Counted from the first letter of the stretch, positions 19,231-28,411 are shown. The stretch is DNA of 64,000 bases from Microbacterium sp. BH-3-3-3 (GCF_007679045.1 NZ_VEFS01000003.1:167686-231685); one strand, 5' to 3'. Notes: generated by a model from the sequence alone, not told the origin. Numbers and translations are program-made.

Positions 19231-20732
19231 TGGAAGTGAGCGCGCCGGTCGACCGCCTTCGGGTGGCGAGCGAGCGCGTCGTCGGCCTGATCGCGGGGCG
19301 GGAGCTCTCCGCCCTCGATGATCGCGAGATCGTCGGGGTCATGGCCGAGATCACCGCGGCGCTGAACGCCCTCGACGTGTTGGCGGCGTGTGCGGCCCGG
19401 GTGATCGACGCACGGTCGGCGCGAGAGCTTGGTGGGGCGGGGCTGGCCCAACGACAGGGGCACCGCAACGCGACCGAGTTGCTGCAGACGCTGACCGGGC
19501 GGAGCAGGCGCGAGGTGACGCGGTCGGTCAAGACCGGGGGCGACCTGCTCGATGCCGTAGGCGTCGTGGGTGACGACGGGCCTCGCGACACGGCATCGCC
19601 GGTGTCGTCGGCGGGTGGCGAATGGCTCGAACGGGCCGGCGGGGCGCTGCGTGACGGGGCGCTCAGTCACGCTCAGTTCCAGGCGATCCGCGTGGGGTTG
19701 GGTGAGCCGCCGGTCGAGAGGTATTCCGAGCTCGATCCGGACTTCCTCCCCCGCGCTTGGGTGGCGGCCGTCGAGCGGCTCATCGCCGAAGCGCCGCACC
19801 TGCCGGTCGAGGAGTTGCGGGCGTCCGCGCGGATCGCGCGGGACCGTCTCGACCCGGTCGGGGTGACCCTGCGGTTCGAGGAGCGCTTCGCCGCCCGGTC
19901 GTATCGTTCATGGGTCGACGAGCACGGGCAGCGGCACGGACGGTTCGTGTTCGACGACGATGCGGCGGCCTGGGTCGATGCGATCCTCCAGGCGGCGTTG
20001 CGTCCGCGACGGGGTCCGCGGTTCGTGGATCCGGATGCCGTGGTCGCCGACGCACCCGACGAGCGGTCGGGCGAGCAGATCGCCTACGACACGCTGATGG
20101 CCGTCATGCGGACGGGCGCCGCCGCCGATCCGGCGCAGGCGTTCGGCGACCGGCAACCCGGCGTGCGGATCGTGCTGGAGGCATCGGCGCTGGTGGAGGC
20201 TCCGTCGCTGGTGGAGGGCGAGTCCCCTGGCGCCGAGGCGATGGGTGTCGTGACCACCGTGCGCGGAGTCGGACACCTCGAAGACGGCGGGTCCGCCCTC
20301 CCCGGCGGGGTCGTCGAGAGCTACCTGTGCGATGCGGGCGCCGTGCCGGTCTCCGTGGGCGACGCGGGGCGGCCGCTCGACGTCGGTCGACACCAGCGGC
20401 TGTTCACCCGTGCCCAGCGGATCGCGATCGCGGTGCGCGACGGCGGGTGCGTCGGTATCGGATGCCGTGCCCCCATCTCGCAGTGCGAGATGCATCACAT
20501 CGACCATTGGGCGGCGGATCGGGGCAGAACCGACGTCGACGACGGCGTCCCCCTCTGCCGGAACCATCACCTGGGTCTGCACAATCGGGGCGAGAAGATC
20601 GTGCGCGAGCGGGATTCCGTGACCGGGCGGGACTCGTACTGGTTGCACGCCCCGCCTGATCCGCGTACGGGTGAGGTGCGCCCGCCCACGCTGCTGCGGT
20701 CGAGGTCTCCGCGTCGCTTCGACGCGGCGTGA
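19230..20732 (+). CDS. DUF222 / HNH endonuclease (13E12-like repeat protein)
   Basis: A 500-residue protein. The first 330 or so residues are the DUF222 helical domain; near the C-terminus is an HNH nuclease motif with a zinc knuckle (GIGC, HHIDHW, then CRNHH). Such proteins occur in many copies in Microbacteriaceae and belong to the 13E12 family of mycobacteria. Biological role is unknown; the nuclease motif and SOS box suggest a DNA damage or mobile-element link. No Shine-Dalgarno precedes the ATG at 19230, which would fit a leaderless message. A GTG at 19206 would add eight residues but runs through the LexA box. Confidence 0.88.
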   Translation: MEVSAPVDRLRVASERVVGLIAGRELSALDDREIVGVMAEITAALNALDVLAACAARVIDARSARELGGAGLAQRQGHRNATELLQTLTGRSRREVTRSVKTGGDLLDAVGVVGDDGPRDTASPVSSAGGEWLERAGGALRDGALSHAQFQAIRVGLGEPPVERYSELDPDFLPRAWVAAVERLIAEAPHLPVEELRASARIARDRLDPVGVTLRFEERFAARSYRSWVDEHGQRHGRFVFDDDAAAWVDAILQAALRPRRGPRFVDPDAVVADAPDERSGEQIAYDTLMAVMRTGAAADPAQAFGDRQPGVRIVLEASALVEAPSLVEGESPGAEAMGVVTTVRGVGHLEDGGSALPGGVVESYLCDAGAVPVSVGDAGRPLDVGRHQRLFTRAQRIAIAVRDGGCVGIGCRAPISQCEMHHIDHWAADRGRTDVDDGVPLCRNHHLGLHNRGEKIVRERDSVTGRDSYWLHAPPDPRTGEVRPPTLLRSRSPRRFDAA

Positions 20733-20822
20733 CCGAGGATTCGACGGTACGGATCGCCCACGTGGGAGAGAGCTCGTTGTCGTGGCTCGGTCGGCGCGGG
20801 CGGTCCGCGGTGAACGCCGTCG

Positions 20823-21425
20823 TCACCTGATCTCGGCGTCGTGCCGAGGGGAAAGAGTGATCCATTCCTCGTCGACCACGTATCCGAGGCTCCGGTTCGA
20901 GTCGAGAGTGGCGCGGTTCTCTTCGGCGCCCCCGGTTCGGAACACTTCGACACCGTCGCGTAGAAGCGCCAGCAGGGAGGCCGCCTTCACCGCCGTGCCG
21001 ATGCCCAACCCGCGGAGTTCTGCAGCGACGACCGTGAAGTCGGTCTCGGCGGCGCGACCGTCGACGTCGACGTAGGTGACCGCGAGAGCCCGGCCGCCGC
21101 CATCGAAGGCGCCGAAGCCTCGCCTCGTGTGTGTCACGCGAGCGGTCGATGTCGTCAGCGGATCATGCTCAGTCGCGACCCCGCCCGGATAGTCGGCCAG
21201 CGTCATGTAGTCCAGCAGGAGAACGGACTCGAGGTCGCCGTCTTCGATCTCCCGCACGTTACCGTGACGACGGCCGCGCCGAACCGCGCCCGAGAGCACC
21301 TCGATGTCGACGCTCGATGCCGTCACCTGCGCAGCCCATGATCGTGAAACGACCACCCACCCGGCGGCCTCGAGCTCCACGCACCGCGGGTCGTCGGATT
21401 TCACCACGATCTGCTCCGGCTGCAC
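20823..21425 (-). CDS. GNAT-family N-acetyltransferase
   Basis: A 200-residue protein. The acetyl-CoA binding region LRGLGIGTAVKAASL and the following NRATLDSNRSLGY are typical of GNAT folds; the N-terminal half is a divergent, probably substrate-binding GNAT-like lobe. The substrate is unknown. I start at the GTG at 21425 (VQPEQIVV); the upstream open frame is low-complexity and Arg-rich and looks like shadow sequence. It is convergent with the HNH gene, with no obvious terminator in the 90 bases between them. Confidence 0.8.
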   Translation of the reverse strand: MQPEQIVVKSDDPRCVELEAAGWVVVSRSWAAQVTASSVDIEVLSGAVRRGRRHGNVREIEDGDLESVLLLDYMTLADYPGGVATEHDPLTTSTARVTHTRRGFGAFDGGGRALAVTYVDVDGRAAETDFTVVAAELRGLGIGTAVKAASLLALLRDGVEVFRTGGAEENRATLDSNRSLGYVVDEEWITLSPRHDAEIR

Positions 21426-21621
21426 CTGTCCAGTGTGACCGGATGCGCTGGGGCCGCATTCCTCAGACACGCCGTGGGTGCCCGCCGTCGCCGTCGGTGC
21501 TGCCGCGCTCGCCGTTCCCGTTTCGACTACGTCACCCGTGGCCTCACCGCAGCCCCGTCCGTCGCGCCTCGCGCCGTGGACCGCCCGCTCGCCCGTCGTG
21601 ACACGAACGCGCGTGCTCGGG

Positions 21622-22017
21622 TCAGTCCTCGTCTGCGACGATCTCCGCCTTGAACCCCGCGGAGTTCTCCAGCCATCCCGCGTAGTGCGAAGGACCACCG
21701 GCGAACGGATACCGCTCCTGGTACAGCGACCGCCACCCGTGAGAGCTCGCCGCGGCCATCGCGGCATCCACCTGCGCCCGAGAACCACCGAGGAACGCCA
21801 GATGGTTCACGCCGGGAGCGCGCCGATCATGCTCGGGTCCCGACAGGTTCGGCGACGTCGTCAGGGTCAGGTAGGGGCCGTCCCCCGCACTCCACGTCTC
21901 GCCCTCGGACCACTGGCCGGTCCGTTCGAATCCGACCGCGGTGAGCAGCCATCCCCACTCGGCACGCGCCGAAGCCAGGTCGGCGACCCACACCTCGACG
22001 TGATGGAACCCCGGCAC
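21622..22017 (-). CDS. VOC (glyoxalase/bleomycin-resistance) superfamily protein
   Basis: A 131-residue single VOC domain pair. It begins with the metal-ligand strand FHHVEVWVADL, has the second strand GVNHLAFLG and ends with the usual acidic strand GFKAEIVADED. The specific substrate cannot be told. The start is GTG at 22017, only three bases after the stop of the NamH-like gene, so the two are likely cotranscribed. The 196 bases downstream to the GNAT gene contain nothing I recognise. Confidence 0.85.
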   Translation of the reverse strand: MPGFHHVEVWVADLASARAEWGWLLTAVGFERTGQWSEGETWSAGDGPYLTLTTSPNLSGPEHDRRAPGVNHLAFLGGSRAQVDAAMAAASSHGWRSLYQERYPFAGGPSHYAGWLENSAGFKAEIVADED

Positions 22018-22020
22018 AGG

Positions 22021-23583
22021 TCAGCTCGCGGCAACCTCGGCCGGTTCGGCGGCACGGGTCGAACGGATCGGGTGACCGGTCGTCGTCAGGCACCGACCCG
22101 ACGCCAGATCCCACTTCCAGTCGTGCAGCGAACAGGTCAGCACACCGTCCTCGATCTTGCCGGTCTTCGTCAGGTCGGCACGCAGGTGCGGGCAGCGACG
22201 CTGAACGGTCCAGCCGTCGATCTCGGCATCCTCGGTCTGGTCCGACTGCTCGGCGTACCAGTTCTCGACGTACTCGATCCGGTCGCGCGACAGGCACTTC
22301 AGGAACGTCGTGAGGAACTCGTTGAACTTGCCCGAACGACCCACCTCGAACTGCATCGACAGGAAGATCGAGTTCGACCAGTCGATCTCGTGATCGCGGA
22401 TGTTCGTCGACACGAGGTCGGCGGGGATCGTGTACCAGTAAATGCACTCCTCGCCGGCGTACTCGCGGAGCTTCGCCTTCGGGAAGTCCACGACCATGTC
22501 GAGCTCGCCGATGCGGAACCGCACCATGCCGCCCACGCCATTGCGGATCACCCGGGCGCGACGCAGCAGCGGCTCCCACCACTCCTTCAGGGCGGCCAGC
22601 ATCTCGGCCGGCGGGATGATCTCGGCGCGCGTCGCCTCTTCCGCCTGAACCTCGGCCTGGCGGCTGTCGCGCTGCTCGGCCAGGTAGTTCCACTTGTCGC
22701 CGAAGACGCGTTCGACCTCGGCATCCGTGTACAGAGTCTGGGTGACCGTGACATCCGACCCCTGCACCTCGACCTCGGTGCCCGGGAGGAACAGGTACCC
22801 CTTCTGGTCGGGACGCTGCTCGTTCATGTGGGCGAGGAACTCGCGCTGGTCGGTGAAGATCGAGTCGTCGTCCATGCCGGTGCCGTTGTAGCGGAAGAGC
22901 TCCTCGCGCAGGAACATCGGCGGACCGGCCATGGGGAACACGTGCTCGGCGTCGACCTTATCGATGTAGTACATCGCGCGCTTGTTCTGCGCATCGCGCT
23001 TGAGCTTGGCGAAGTTCTGCTTCGCGTCCTGCGGCAGGTCGTAGACCATGGGCCACCAGATCGCACCCGACACCTGGGTGAAGTACGCGTCGGGCTTGCC
23101 GAAGTCGAACAGCTTGTCGAGATCGAGGGGGTGCGAGTCGTTCTGGTTCAGGATCGAGGCGGTTCCGTCGTCGAGCGACAGCGACGAGTCGCCGATCGGA
23201 CCATCGGAGGGCGCGCGCAGCGGCGTCACCATGAGCTTCAGGTCACCGAACTGCAGGGGAACACCCGCCTCGGTGCGCACGAGGTTGGTGTAGCCGAGCG
23301 CGAGGAGGTCCTGCTCGAGGTCATCGGTGGGGTACTCGGGGAGCAGCACCTTGATGTCTTTCGACACGTACCGCTCGAGCATCGCCGGATCGAAGTGATC
23401 GCGGTGGCGGTGCGAGATGTAGAGGAAGTCCGCCTTGCCGAACCGCTCCCAGTCGAGGGCGCGGTTGTCGGGGAACGGAAACCACGAGCCGAAGAAGCTC
23501 GGACCGATGACGGGGTCGCAGATGATGCTGCCGCCGCGCGTCTCGATGAACATTCCCGCGTGGCCGAGGCCGGTGATCTTCAT
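22021..23583 (-). CDS. namH: NamH-like UDP-MurNAc hydroxylase (MBL fold + Rieske)
   Basis: Probably hydroxylates the N-acetyl group of UDP-MurNAc so that peptidoglycan carries N-glycolylmuramic acid. The 520-residue protein has an N-terminal metallo-beta-lactamase-like domain (about 1-250, motif SHRHRDHFD) and a C-terminal Rieske [2Fe-2S] domain with the ligands C-P-H and C-S-L-H (about residues 465-490, CPHL ... CSLHDW). This order and length match mycobacterial NamH. Glycolylated muramic acid is a known wall trait of Microbacterium, which fits. A CMP-sialic-acid-hydroxylase-like role on another sugar is the main alternative. Confidence 0.75.
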   Translation of the reverse strand: MKITGLGHAGMFIETRGGSIICDPVIGPSFFGSWFPFPDNRALDWERFGKADFLYISHRHRDHFDPAMLERYVSKDIKVLLPEYPTDDLEQDLLALGYTNLVRTEAGVPLQFGDLKLMVTPLRAPSDGPIGDSSLSLDDGTASILNQNDSHPLDLDKLFDFGKPDAYFTQVSGAIWWPMVYDLPQDAKQNFAKLKRDAQNKRAMYYIDKVDAEHVFPMAGPPMFLREELFRYNGTGMDDDSIFTDQREFLAHMNEQRPDQKGYLFLPGTEVEVQGSDVTVTQTLYTDAEVERVFGDKWNYLAEQRDSRQAEVQAEEATRAEIIPPAEMLAALKEWWEPLLRRARVIRNGVGGMVRFRIGELDMVVDFPKAKLREYAGEECIYWYTIPADLVSTNIRDHEIDWSNSIFLSMQFEVGRSGKFNEFLTTFLKCLSRDRIEYVENWYAEQSDQTEDAEIDGWTVQRRCPHLRADLTKTGKIEDGVLTCSLHDWKWDLASGRCLTTTGHPIRSTRAAEPAEVAAS

Positions 23584-23739
23584 AACGCTCCTGTGTCGTG
23601 GGCGGAACCCGTCGAGTCTACGCGGGGCGGACTGCGAGAGCCCGGGGAGTGCGCCGGTGTCGAGAAGTCCCCGTCAAGCCACTCCCCCGCATACCGGGCG
23701 CGAGTACCGTGCCGGGCGTACCGACGAAAGGACCCCCAA
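23584..23739. promoter_or_regulatory. Divergent promoter region, namH / tautomerase
   Basis: These 156 bases separate two outward-facing genes and must carry both start regions. The tautomerase has GAAAGGA about eight bases before its ATG. I see no clear -10/-35 pair or operator palindrome. Confidence 0.5.
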
Positions 23740-24135
23740 ATGCCCCTTGCCATGATCGACACCATCCGCGGACAGTACGACGAGACGCAGCTGCGCACGC
23801 TGATGGATGCCGTGCAGGATGCCGTCGTCGAAGCGTTCGACGTCCCGGACACCGACCGGTACCAGATCCTCACCCAGCACGAACCGTTCGAGCTCGTGGC
23901 CCTCGACACCGGTCTCGGGATCACCCGCAGCGAGCGACTCGTCATCGTGCGGTTCGCATCGAAGGCGCGCACGGAAGACGCCAAGGTCGCTCTGTACCGC
24001 GCCCTCGCCCGCAACCTGAAGGACCGCCTCGACATCGGCGGAGAAGACCTCGTCGTGAGCATCACGGAGAACGGCGACGCCGACTGGTCGTTCGGTCACG
24101 GCACCGCGCAGTTCGTGACGGGCGAGCTCGGCTGA
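23740..24135 (+). CDS. Tautomerase-family protein
   Basis: A 131-residue protein starting Met-Pro, so removal of Met would expose the catalytic Pro1 of the 4-oxalocrotonate tautomerase/MIF superfamily. The two-part layout (PLAMIDTIRGQYDE at the start; a second beta-alpha-beta unit ending DWSFGHGTAQFVTGE) matches Tautomerase_2-type proteins. The substrate is unknown. The start is fixed by GAAAGGA upstream and by the Pro1 position. Confidence 0.88.
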   Translation: MPLAMIDTIRGQYDETQLRTLMDAVQDAVVEAFDVPDTDRYQILTQHEPFELVALDTGLGITRSERLVIVRFASKARTEDAKVALYRALARNLKDRLDIGGEDLVVSITENGDADWSFGHGTAQFVTGELG

Positions 24136-24342
24136 GATCCCGGATGCCGCTTCGTCGGAGTCCGAACGGGGGCCCACGAACAACGGGCGTGGGTGAAAAG
24201 CATCCGCGGCATGTTCGGCGACGACTCCGGCGAGCGGCGCCGAACACCTGAGGGACGTCGACCCACCGGCGCTGACATCACCCGCTCCCGGGGCGACGCG
24301 CGGATCGCGAGACGACGGCGAGGGTCCCCCTACCGTCGCGAC

Positions 24343-25341
24343 ATGGCTGCAGCAACGACCCTTCTGATCATTGCGGGAGTGCTGCTGTCGTGCGCCATCG
24401 TCGCGCGAGCGAACGCGGGACGCCTTCCGCGCTCGCTGGTCGTGCAGTTCTCGCCGCTGGCGGGTGCGTCGGTCATCGAGGACGCGATCCTCGCCGGTCG
24501 AGATCGGCGCGCCCTCGCGGCGGGACTCGTCGATCTCGCGGTCCGCCGACGAGTGCGCCTTCTGACCGAGAGCGGCACCGCACGCGCGGGGATCGCGGTC
24601 CAACTCATCGCCGGCGCGGTCCTGACCGACGAAGAACGCCGACTGCTCGACACGATCTGCGGTGAAGCGACCCCGAGCCGCCTCTCACGGCGACTCTCCC
24701 GCGACCGACGACGGACCGCTCGACGCGCGCGGAGACTGGTCGACGCCCGGTCACTCGCCCTCACCACGGAGGGGTTGCTGAGCGGGTGATATTCCGGTCG
24801 GTCCCTCATCCGCTGGGCGACCGCATTGCTCGTCCTCGCCGTGGGGGTCTTCCTCGCCACGCCCCCGCCCCCGGCGCCGTTCGCCGTGTCCTTATGCGCC
24901 GGGGCTCTTCTCGCTGCGGCACTCATCGTCGTTCCGCCGGGCCGATCCCGCCGGTTCGCGCCGGCCGCGACCGAACGGCGCATGCACCTCGACGGCATCC
25001 GTCGATATCTCCTCGTCGCCGAGGCCGAGCGTCTGCGCGCCCTGCAGTCTCCGACCGGGTCGCTCCAGCAACCCGGCGACACCGCGTCGCGTTTCGCGCT
25101 CAACGAGCGGCTGCTCCCCTACGCCGTGATCTTCGGGGTCGAGAAGGCGTGGCTCGCCACTCTCGGAGCCGACTTCGATGAGCTCGGTGAGACGTCGGAG
25201 GATGTCATCGGCCAGATCGGGGAGGGGCTCCTGCAGGTGATGGATGCCGACGCCCTCGTGAACGGGGTGCTGAACATCGCTGCCGGCGCCGACCACCTCC
25301 TCGACGCCGCGGGAGCGATCGTCGACGGATTGCTCTCCTGA
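24343..25341 (+). pseudogene. DUF2207-like membrane protein interrupted by an in-frame TGA
   Basis: Two consecutive open frames in the same reading frame are separated only by one TGA (24787-24789). The first (148 residues from the ATG at 24343) has a signal-like transmembrane helix, then VVQFSPLAGASVIEDA and RRALAAGLVDLAV, typical of the cytoplasmic region of DUF2207 proteins. The frame continues after the TGA through a second membrane helix (RWATALLVLAVGVFL, then about 24880-24940) into HLDGIRRYL, AEAERLRALQSP and LLPYAVIFGVEKAW, which is the conserved C-terminal half of the same family. Read through, the product would be about 332 residues, lacking the long N-terminal extracellular domain. 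Either a recent nonsense mutation, stop readthrough, or a sequencing error. Confidence 0.75.
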
Positions 25342-25354
25342 GCCGAGGAGCGGA

Positions 25355-28300
25355 TCACGGCCCGAGCAACCCCCGGATGTCGTCCGCGTCGAGGGCTGCG
25401 GCGAACGCGTCGTCGTCATCGATCACCGCGTCGAACAGCGCCGCCTTGCGATGCTGCAGCGCCCGCACCTTCTCTTCGACGGTGCCCGCCGCGATGAGGC
25501 GGTACACGAACACGCTCTTGGTCTGACCGATGCGGTGCACCCGGTCGATCGCCTGATTCTCGGCGGCGGGATTCCACCACGGGTCGAGCAGGAACACGTA
25601 TTCCGCCTCGGTGAGGGTCAGACCGAAACCACCCGCCTTCAGGCTGATGAGGAACACCGGAGCATCCCCCTCGCGGAACCCGTCGATCACATCCCCCCGA
25701 CGAGCCGTCGACCCGTCGAGATGCGCGTACGCGAGACCGGCGGCATCCAGTCGCTCGGCCGCCAGATCGAGGAACGACGTGAACTGACTGAACACCAGGG
25801 CACGGTGTCCCTCGGCGGCCACCTCGACGAGACGGTCGAGCAGCACGTCGAGCTTCGCCGACCCCAGATGCGCATCGCGCTCGTCAACGAGCCCCGGCGC
25901 GAGGGCCAGCATGCGCAGCAAGGTGAGCGACCGGAACACGATGAAGCGCTGCCGATCGAGATCGTCGAGCAACCCGAGCACCTTCTGCCGCTCGCGCTGC
26001 AGCACACGGTCGTACAGCTCCTGATGCGCGGGACCGAGAGGAACCGCGATCTCCTGCTCCTGCTTGGGAGGGAGGTCGGATGCCACGACGTCCTTCGTGC
26101 GCCGCAGCAGGAACGGCCGCACCCGACGGCGTAGTCGATCCAGCGTCTTCTCGCGGTGCGCGCTCGCCGCGGCCGCCGACAGGGCCGTCGGGGCGTCGGA
26201 GGGCAGCTGCTCGATCGCGCGGGTGTAGTCCTCGCGGAACTGCCGGATCGAGGGGAACAGCCCCGGAGCGGTGAGCGAGAGCAGTGCCCACAGGTCGTCG
26301 AGACCGTTCTCGATCGGCGTCCCCGTGGCGGCGAACACCGCGTCGGTCTGCAACGCCGCGATCGCGCGATGGATCCGCGTCGCGGGGTTCTTCACGAACT
26401 GCGCCTCATCGAGCACGACGCCGGCCCAGTGCACGGCGCCGAACTCCGCGGCATCCGCCCGCACGACCCCGTAGGGGGCCACGACGATGTCGACACCCCC
26501 GGCGATGTCGGTGATCGCGGACGCACGGCGAACGGCCGTCGCTTCGACCACCGCGACCCGCAGGTCGGGGGCGAAGCGCGCCGCCTCGTCGCGCCACGTC
26601 GGCAGCACCGAGGTGGGCGCGACGACGAGCCAGGGCCGCCGCTCCCCCGTGGCCTTCGCGTGGGCGATGAGAGCGAGCAGCTGCAGGGTCTTGCCGAGCC
26701 CCATGTCGTCGGCGAGGATCCCGCCGAGCCGGTGCCGGTGCAGCAGCGCGAGCCACGACAGACCCTCGCGCTGGTACGGGCGCAGCTCGGCGCGGAACCC
26801 ATTCGGCGTCGGCACCTCGGGCACCTCTGCGACATCCCGCAACGCCCGCGCCAGGCCGCGCCACTCAACCGCGGCCTCGGACTGGTCGGCCAGGTCTTCG
26901 AACTCCGCCCACAGTGTCAGGTGCGTGCGGGGAAGCCGCGGACCGGTCTCCCACTCGTCGAGGGCGGCCGCCTCTTCGAGCAGGTCGCGAAGTCGCTGCA
27001 GAGCCGGGTGCGCGAGCGAGAACCACGCGCCGTCCGAGAGCTTGATGCGCGTGCGCCCCCGCGAGAGCGCCGAGAACAGCGTCCCGAACGGGATCAGGCG
27101 ACCTTCGATCGTCACGACGATGCCGAGGTCGAACCAGTCGCGATCGAGCGATTCGACCGCCGTGATCCGCAGCGACGGGTCGCCCCTCAGCTCGCGAAAC
27201 GTCGGCGCCGTGCCGGTCATGCGCACCCGCACCTCGTCGAGCACGTCGATCGCGGGCAGCACCCGGGTCGCGAACACGGCGGCATCCGCGTCGTGCAGGT
27301 TCGCGCGGGGCGTCACGGGGAGATCGGATGCCGCTATCCACGCGGTCTCGAACCGCTCGCCGATCTGCGCCTCGGCGCGCAGGTCGCGCTCCGAGTCATC
27401 AGCCGCGTCGTACGCCACGCGGCGACCACCCGGGTACACCCACTCGAGCCGATAGGCGACGTCGTCGTCGGCGTACGCCACCGCGACCTCGAGCGTCGGG
27501 CGATCGGGCGGCGGAGTCGGGACACCCGCACCCACCGACAGCGGCGCACGCCGCGCGAGCCGGGGGTACACCTCGGCGACGAACTCGTCGGCCTCGTCGC
27601 GGGGTACGTCGACCCCCGCGGTGCCGAGGAGCGTCGGCAGGGGCTCGGGCAACGCGACCGGAGCGAGCACGATCGGCACCGGGTCGCGATCGAGTTCGAA
27701 CGCGAACAGCCCCGACGCGCCGATCGCGCGCGCTCGCGTCGCGTCGACGGTGTCGCCGTCGAGCGTGAGGTCGGCCGAGATCCGCAGCGCTCCCCCGCCC
27801 ACGGCGTCGAGCGCCACCCGCGCGATCGCCGCGCTCGCGAGGCGCACGTTCTGCTGGGGGTTCATCGACACGAGCGGGATGCCGAGCCGCTCTGCCGCCG
27901 CCAGGTGCGGCCACAGCAGGGGCGAGGTGACGGTGTCGAGCGCGATCGTGTCGCCGGCGGGCGCGAAGGGGCCCGTCGTGCGGAAGGCCTGAGCGAGAGC
28001 GAACAGCTCGGCGAACCAGTGGACGTGAGCGGGGTCGAAGCGAGCGGGCGAGCGGCGGACCGTCTCCCACGTGGCATCCGCCTTGATCCAGGCCTCGCGA
28101 GACCCCCGCACGAGGGGACGGGCCGCGAGTTGCAGGTCGTCCTGGCGCTGCGCGAGCAGGCGCGGGGTCACCGGCACGACGGCGCGCGCCTCCCACCGGC
28201 CCGGGTCGTACGCCTCGCGCTGACGCAGCTCGACGCCCAGCGCGAGCGCCTCGTACGACGCAGCGCCGCCGGAGGGGATGAGCTCACGCCACGACGTCAC
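25355..28300 (-). CDS. SNF2-family DNA-dependent ATPase / DEAD-like helicase
   Basis: A 981-residue Swi2/Snf2 protein. About 450 N-terminal residues form a large accessory region (SNF2 N-terminal, bacterial type). The ATPase core follows: Walker A DMGLGKT with Lys near residue 537, motif II DEAQ near 631, and the C-terminal RecA lobe with the QAIDRVHRIGQ arginine-finger motif near 915. These proteins move along duplex DNA to strip or remodel bound proteins; HepA/RapA is a distant relative. The GTG at 28300 is preferred because AAGGA lies nine bases upstream; a further 15 residues are possible. It converges with the DUF2207-like gene, 13 bases apart. Confidence 0.93.
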   Translation of the reverse strand: MTSWRELIPSGGAASYEALALGVELRQREAYDPGRWEARAVVPVTPRLLAQRQDDLQLAARPLVRGSREAWIKADATWETVRRSPARFDPAHVHWFAELFALAQAFRTTGPFAPAGDTIALDTVTSPLLWPHLAAAERLGIPLVSMNPQQNVRLASAAIARVALDAVGGGALRISADLTLDGDTVDATRARAIGASGLFAFELDRDPVPIVLAPVALPEPLPTLLGTAGVDVPRDEADEFVAEVYPRLARRAPLSVGAGVPTPPPDRPTLEVAVAYADDDVAYRLEWVYPGGRRVAYDAADDSERDLRAEAQIGERFETAWIAASDLPVTPRANLHDADAAVFATRVLPAIDVLDEVRVRMTGTAPTFRELRGDPSLRITAVESLDRDWFDLGIVVTIEGRLIPFGTLFSALSRGRTRIKLSDGAWFSLAHPALQRLRDLLEEAAALDEWETGPRLPRTHLTLWAEFEDLADQSEAAVEWRGLARALRDVAEVPEVPTPNGFRAELRPYQREGLSWLALLHRHRLGGILADDMGLGKTLQLLALIAHAKATGERRPWLVVAPTSVLPTWRDEAARFAPDLRVAVVEATAVRRASAITDIAGGVDIVVAPYGVVRADAAEFGAVHWAGVVLDEAQFVKNPATRIHRAIAALQTDAVFAATGTPIENGLDDLWALLSLTAPGLFPSIRQFREDYTRAIEQLPSDAPTALSAAAASAHREKTLDRLRRRVRPFLLRRTKDVVASDLPPKQEQEIAVPLGPAHQELYDRVLQRERQKVLGLLDDLDRQRFIVFRSLTLLRMLALAPGLVDERDAHLGSAKLDVLLDRLVEVAAEGHRALVFSQFTSFLDLAAERLDAAGLAYAHLDGSTARRGDVIDGFREGDAPVFLISLKAGGFGLTLTEAEYVFLLDPWWNPAAENQAIDRVHRIGQTKSVFVYRLIAAGTVEEKVRALQHRKAALFDAVIDDDDAFAAALDADDIRGLLGP

Positions 28301-28346
28301 GCGGCGATCCTTCCGTGGACCTCCGACAGGGACGCGCGCGGCCACC

Positions 28347-28411
28347 CATGAACGCTTTCCGCGCGCAGGAACGCGTGCAGTTCACGTTCCTGCGCGCCGA
28401 CACCGTTCATG
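28347..28411. repeat. Bipartite hairpin, 65 nt (copy 3 of 3)
   Basis: Outer stem of 8 bp (CATGAACG 28347-28354 with 28404-28411), symmetric internal loop (6 nt on each side), inner stem of 13 bp (GCGCGCAGGAACG 28361-28373 with 28385-28397), 11-nt terminal loop. It lies 47 bases upstream of the SNF2 start. Same layout as the hairpins at 3229 and 9379, different sequence. Confidence 0.85.

Noticed and set aside
24787..24789. Selenocysteine codon in the DUF2207-like gene
   Set aside because: No catalytic context, no SECIS-like hairpin that I can see, and no selenium genes in the window; a nonsense mutation is simpler.
3229..28411. Integron attC sites for the three bipartite hairpins
   Set aside because: No integrase, no cassettes and no conserved core sites at the ends. 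Resemblance is only in having two stems with unpaired bases between them.
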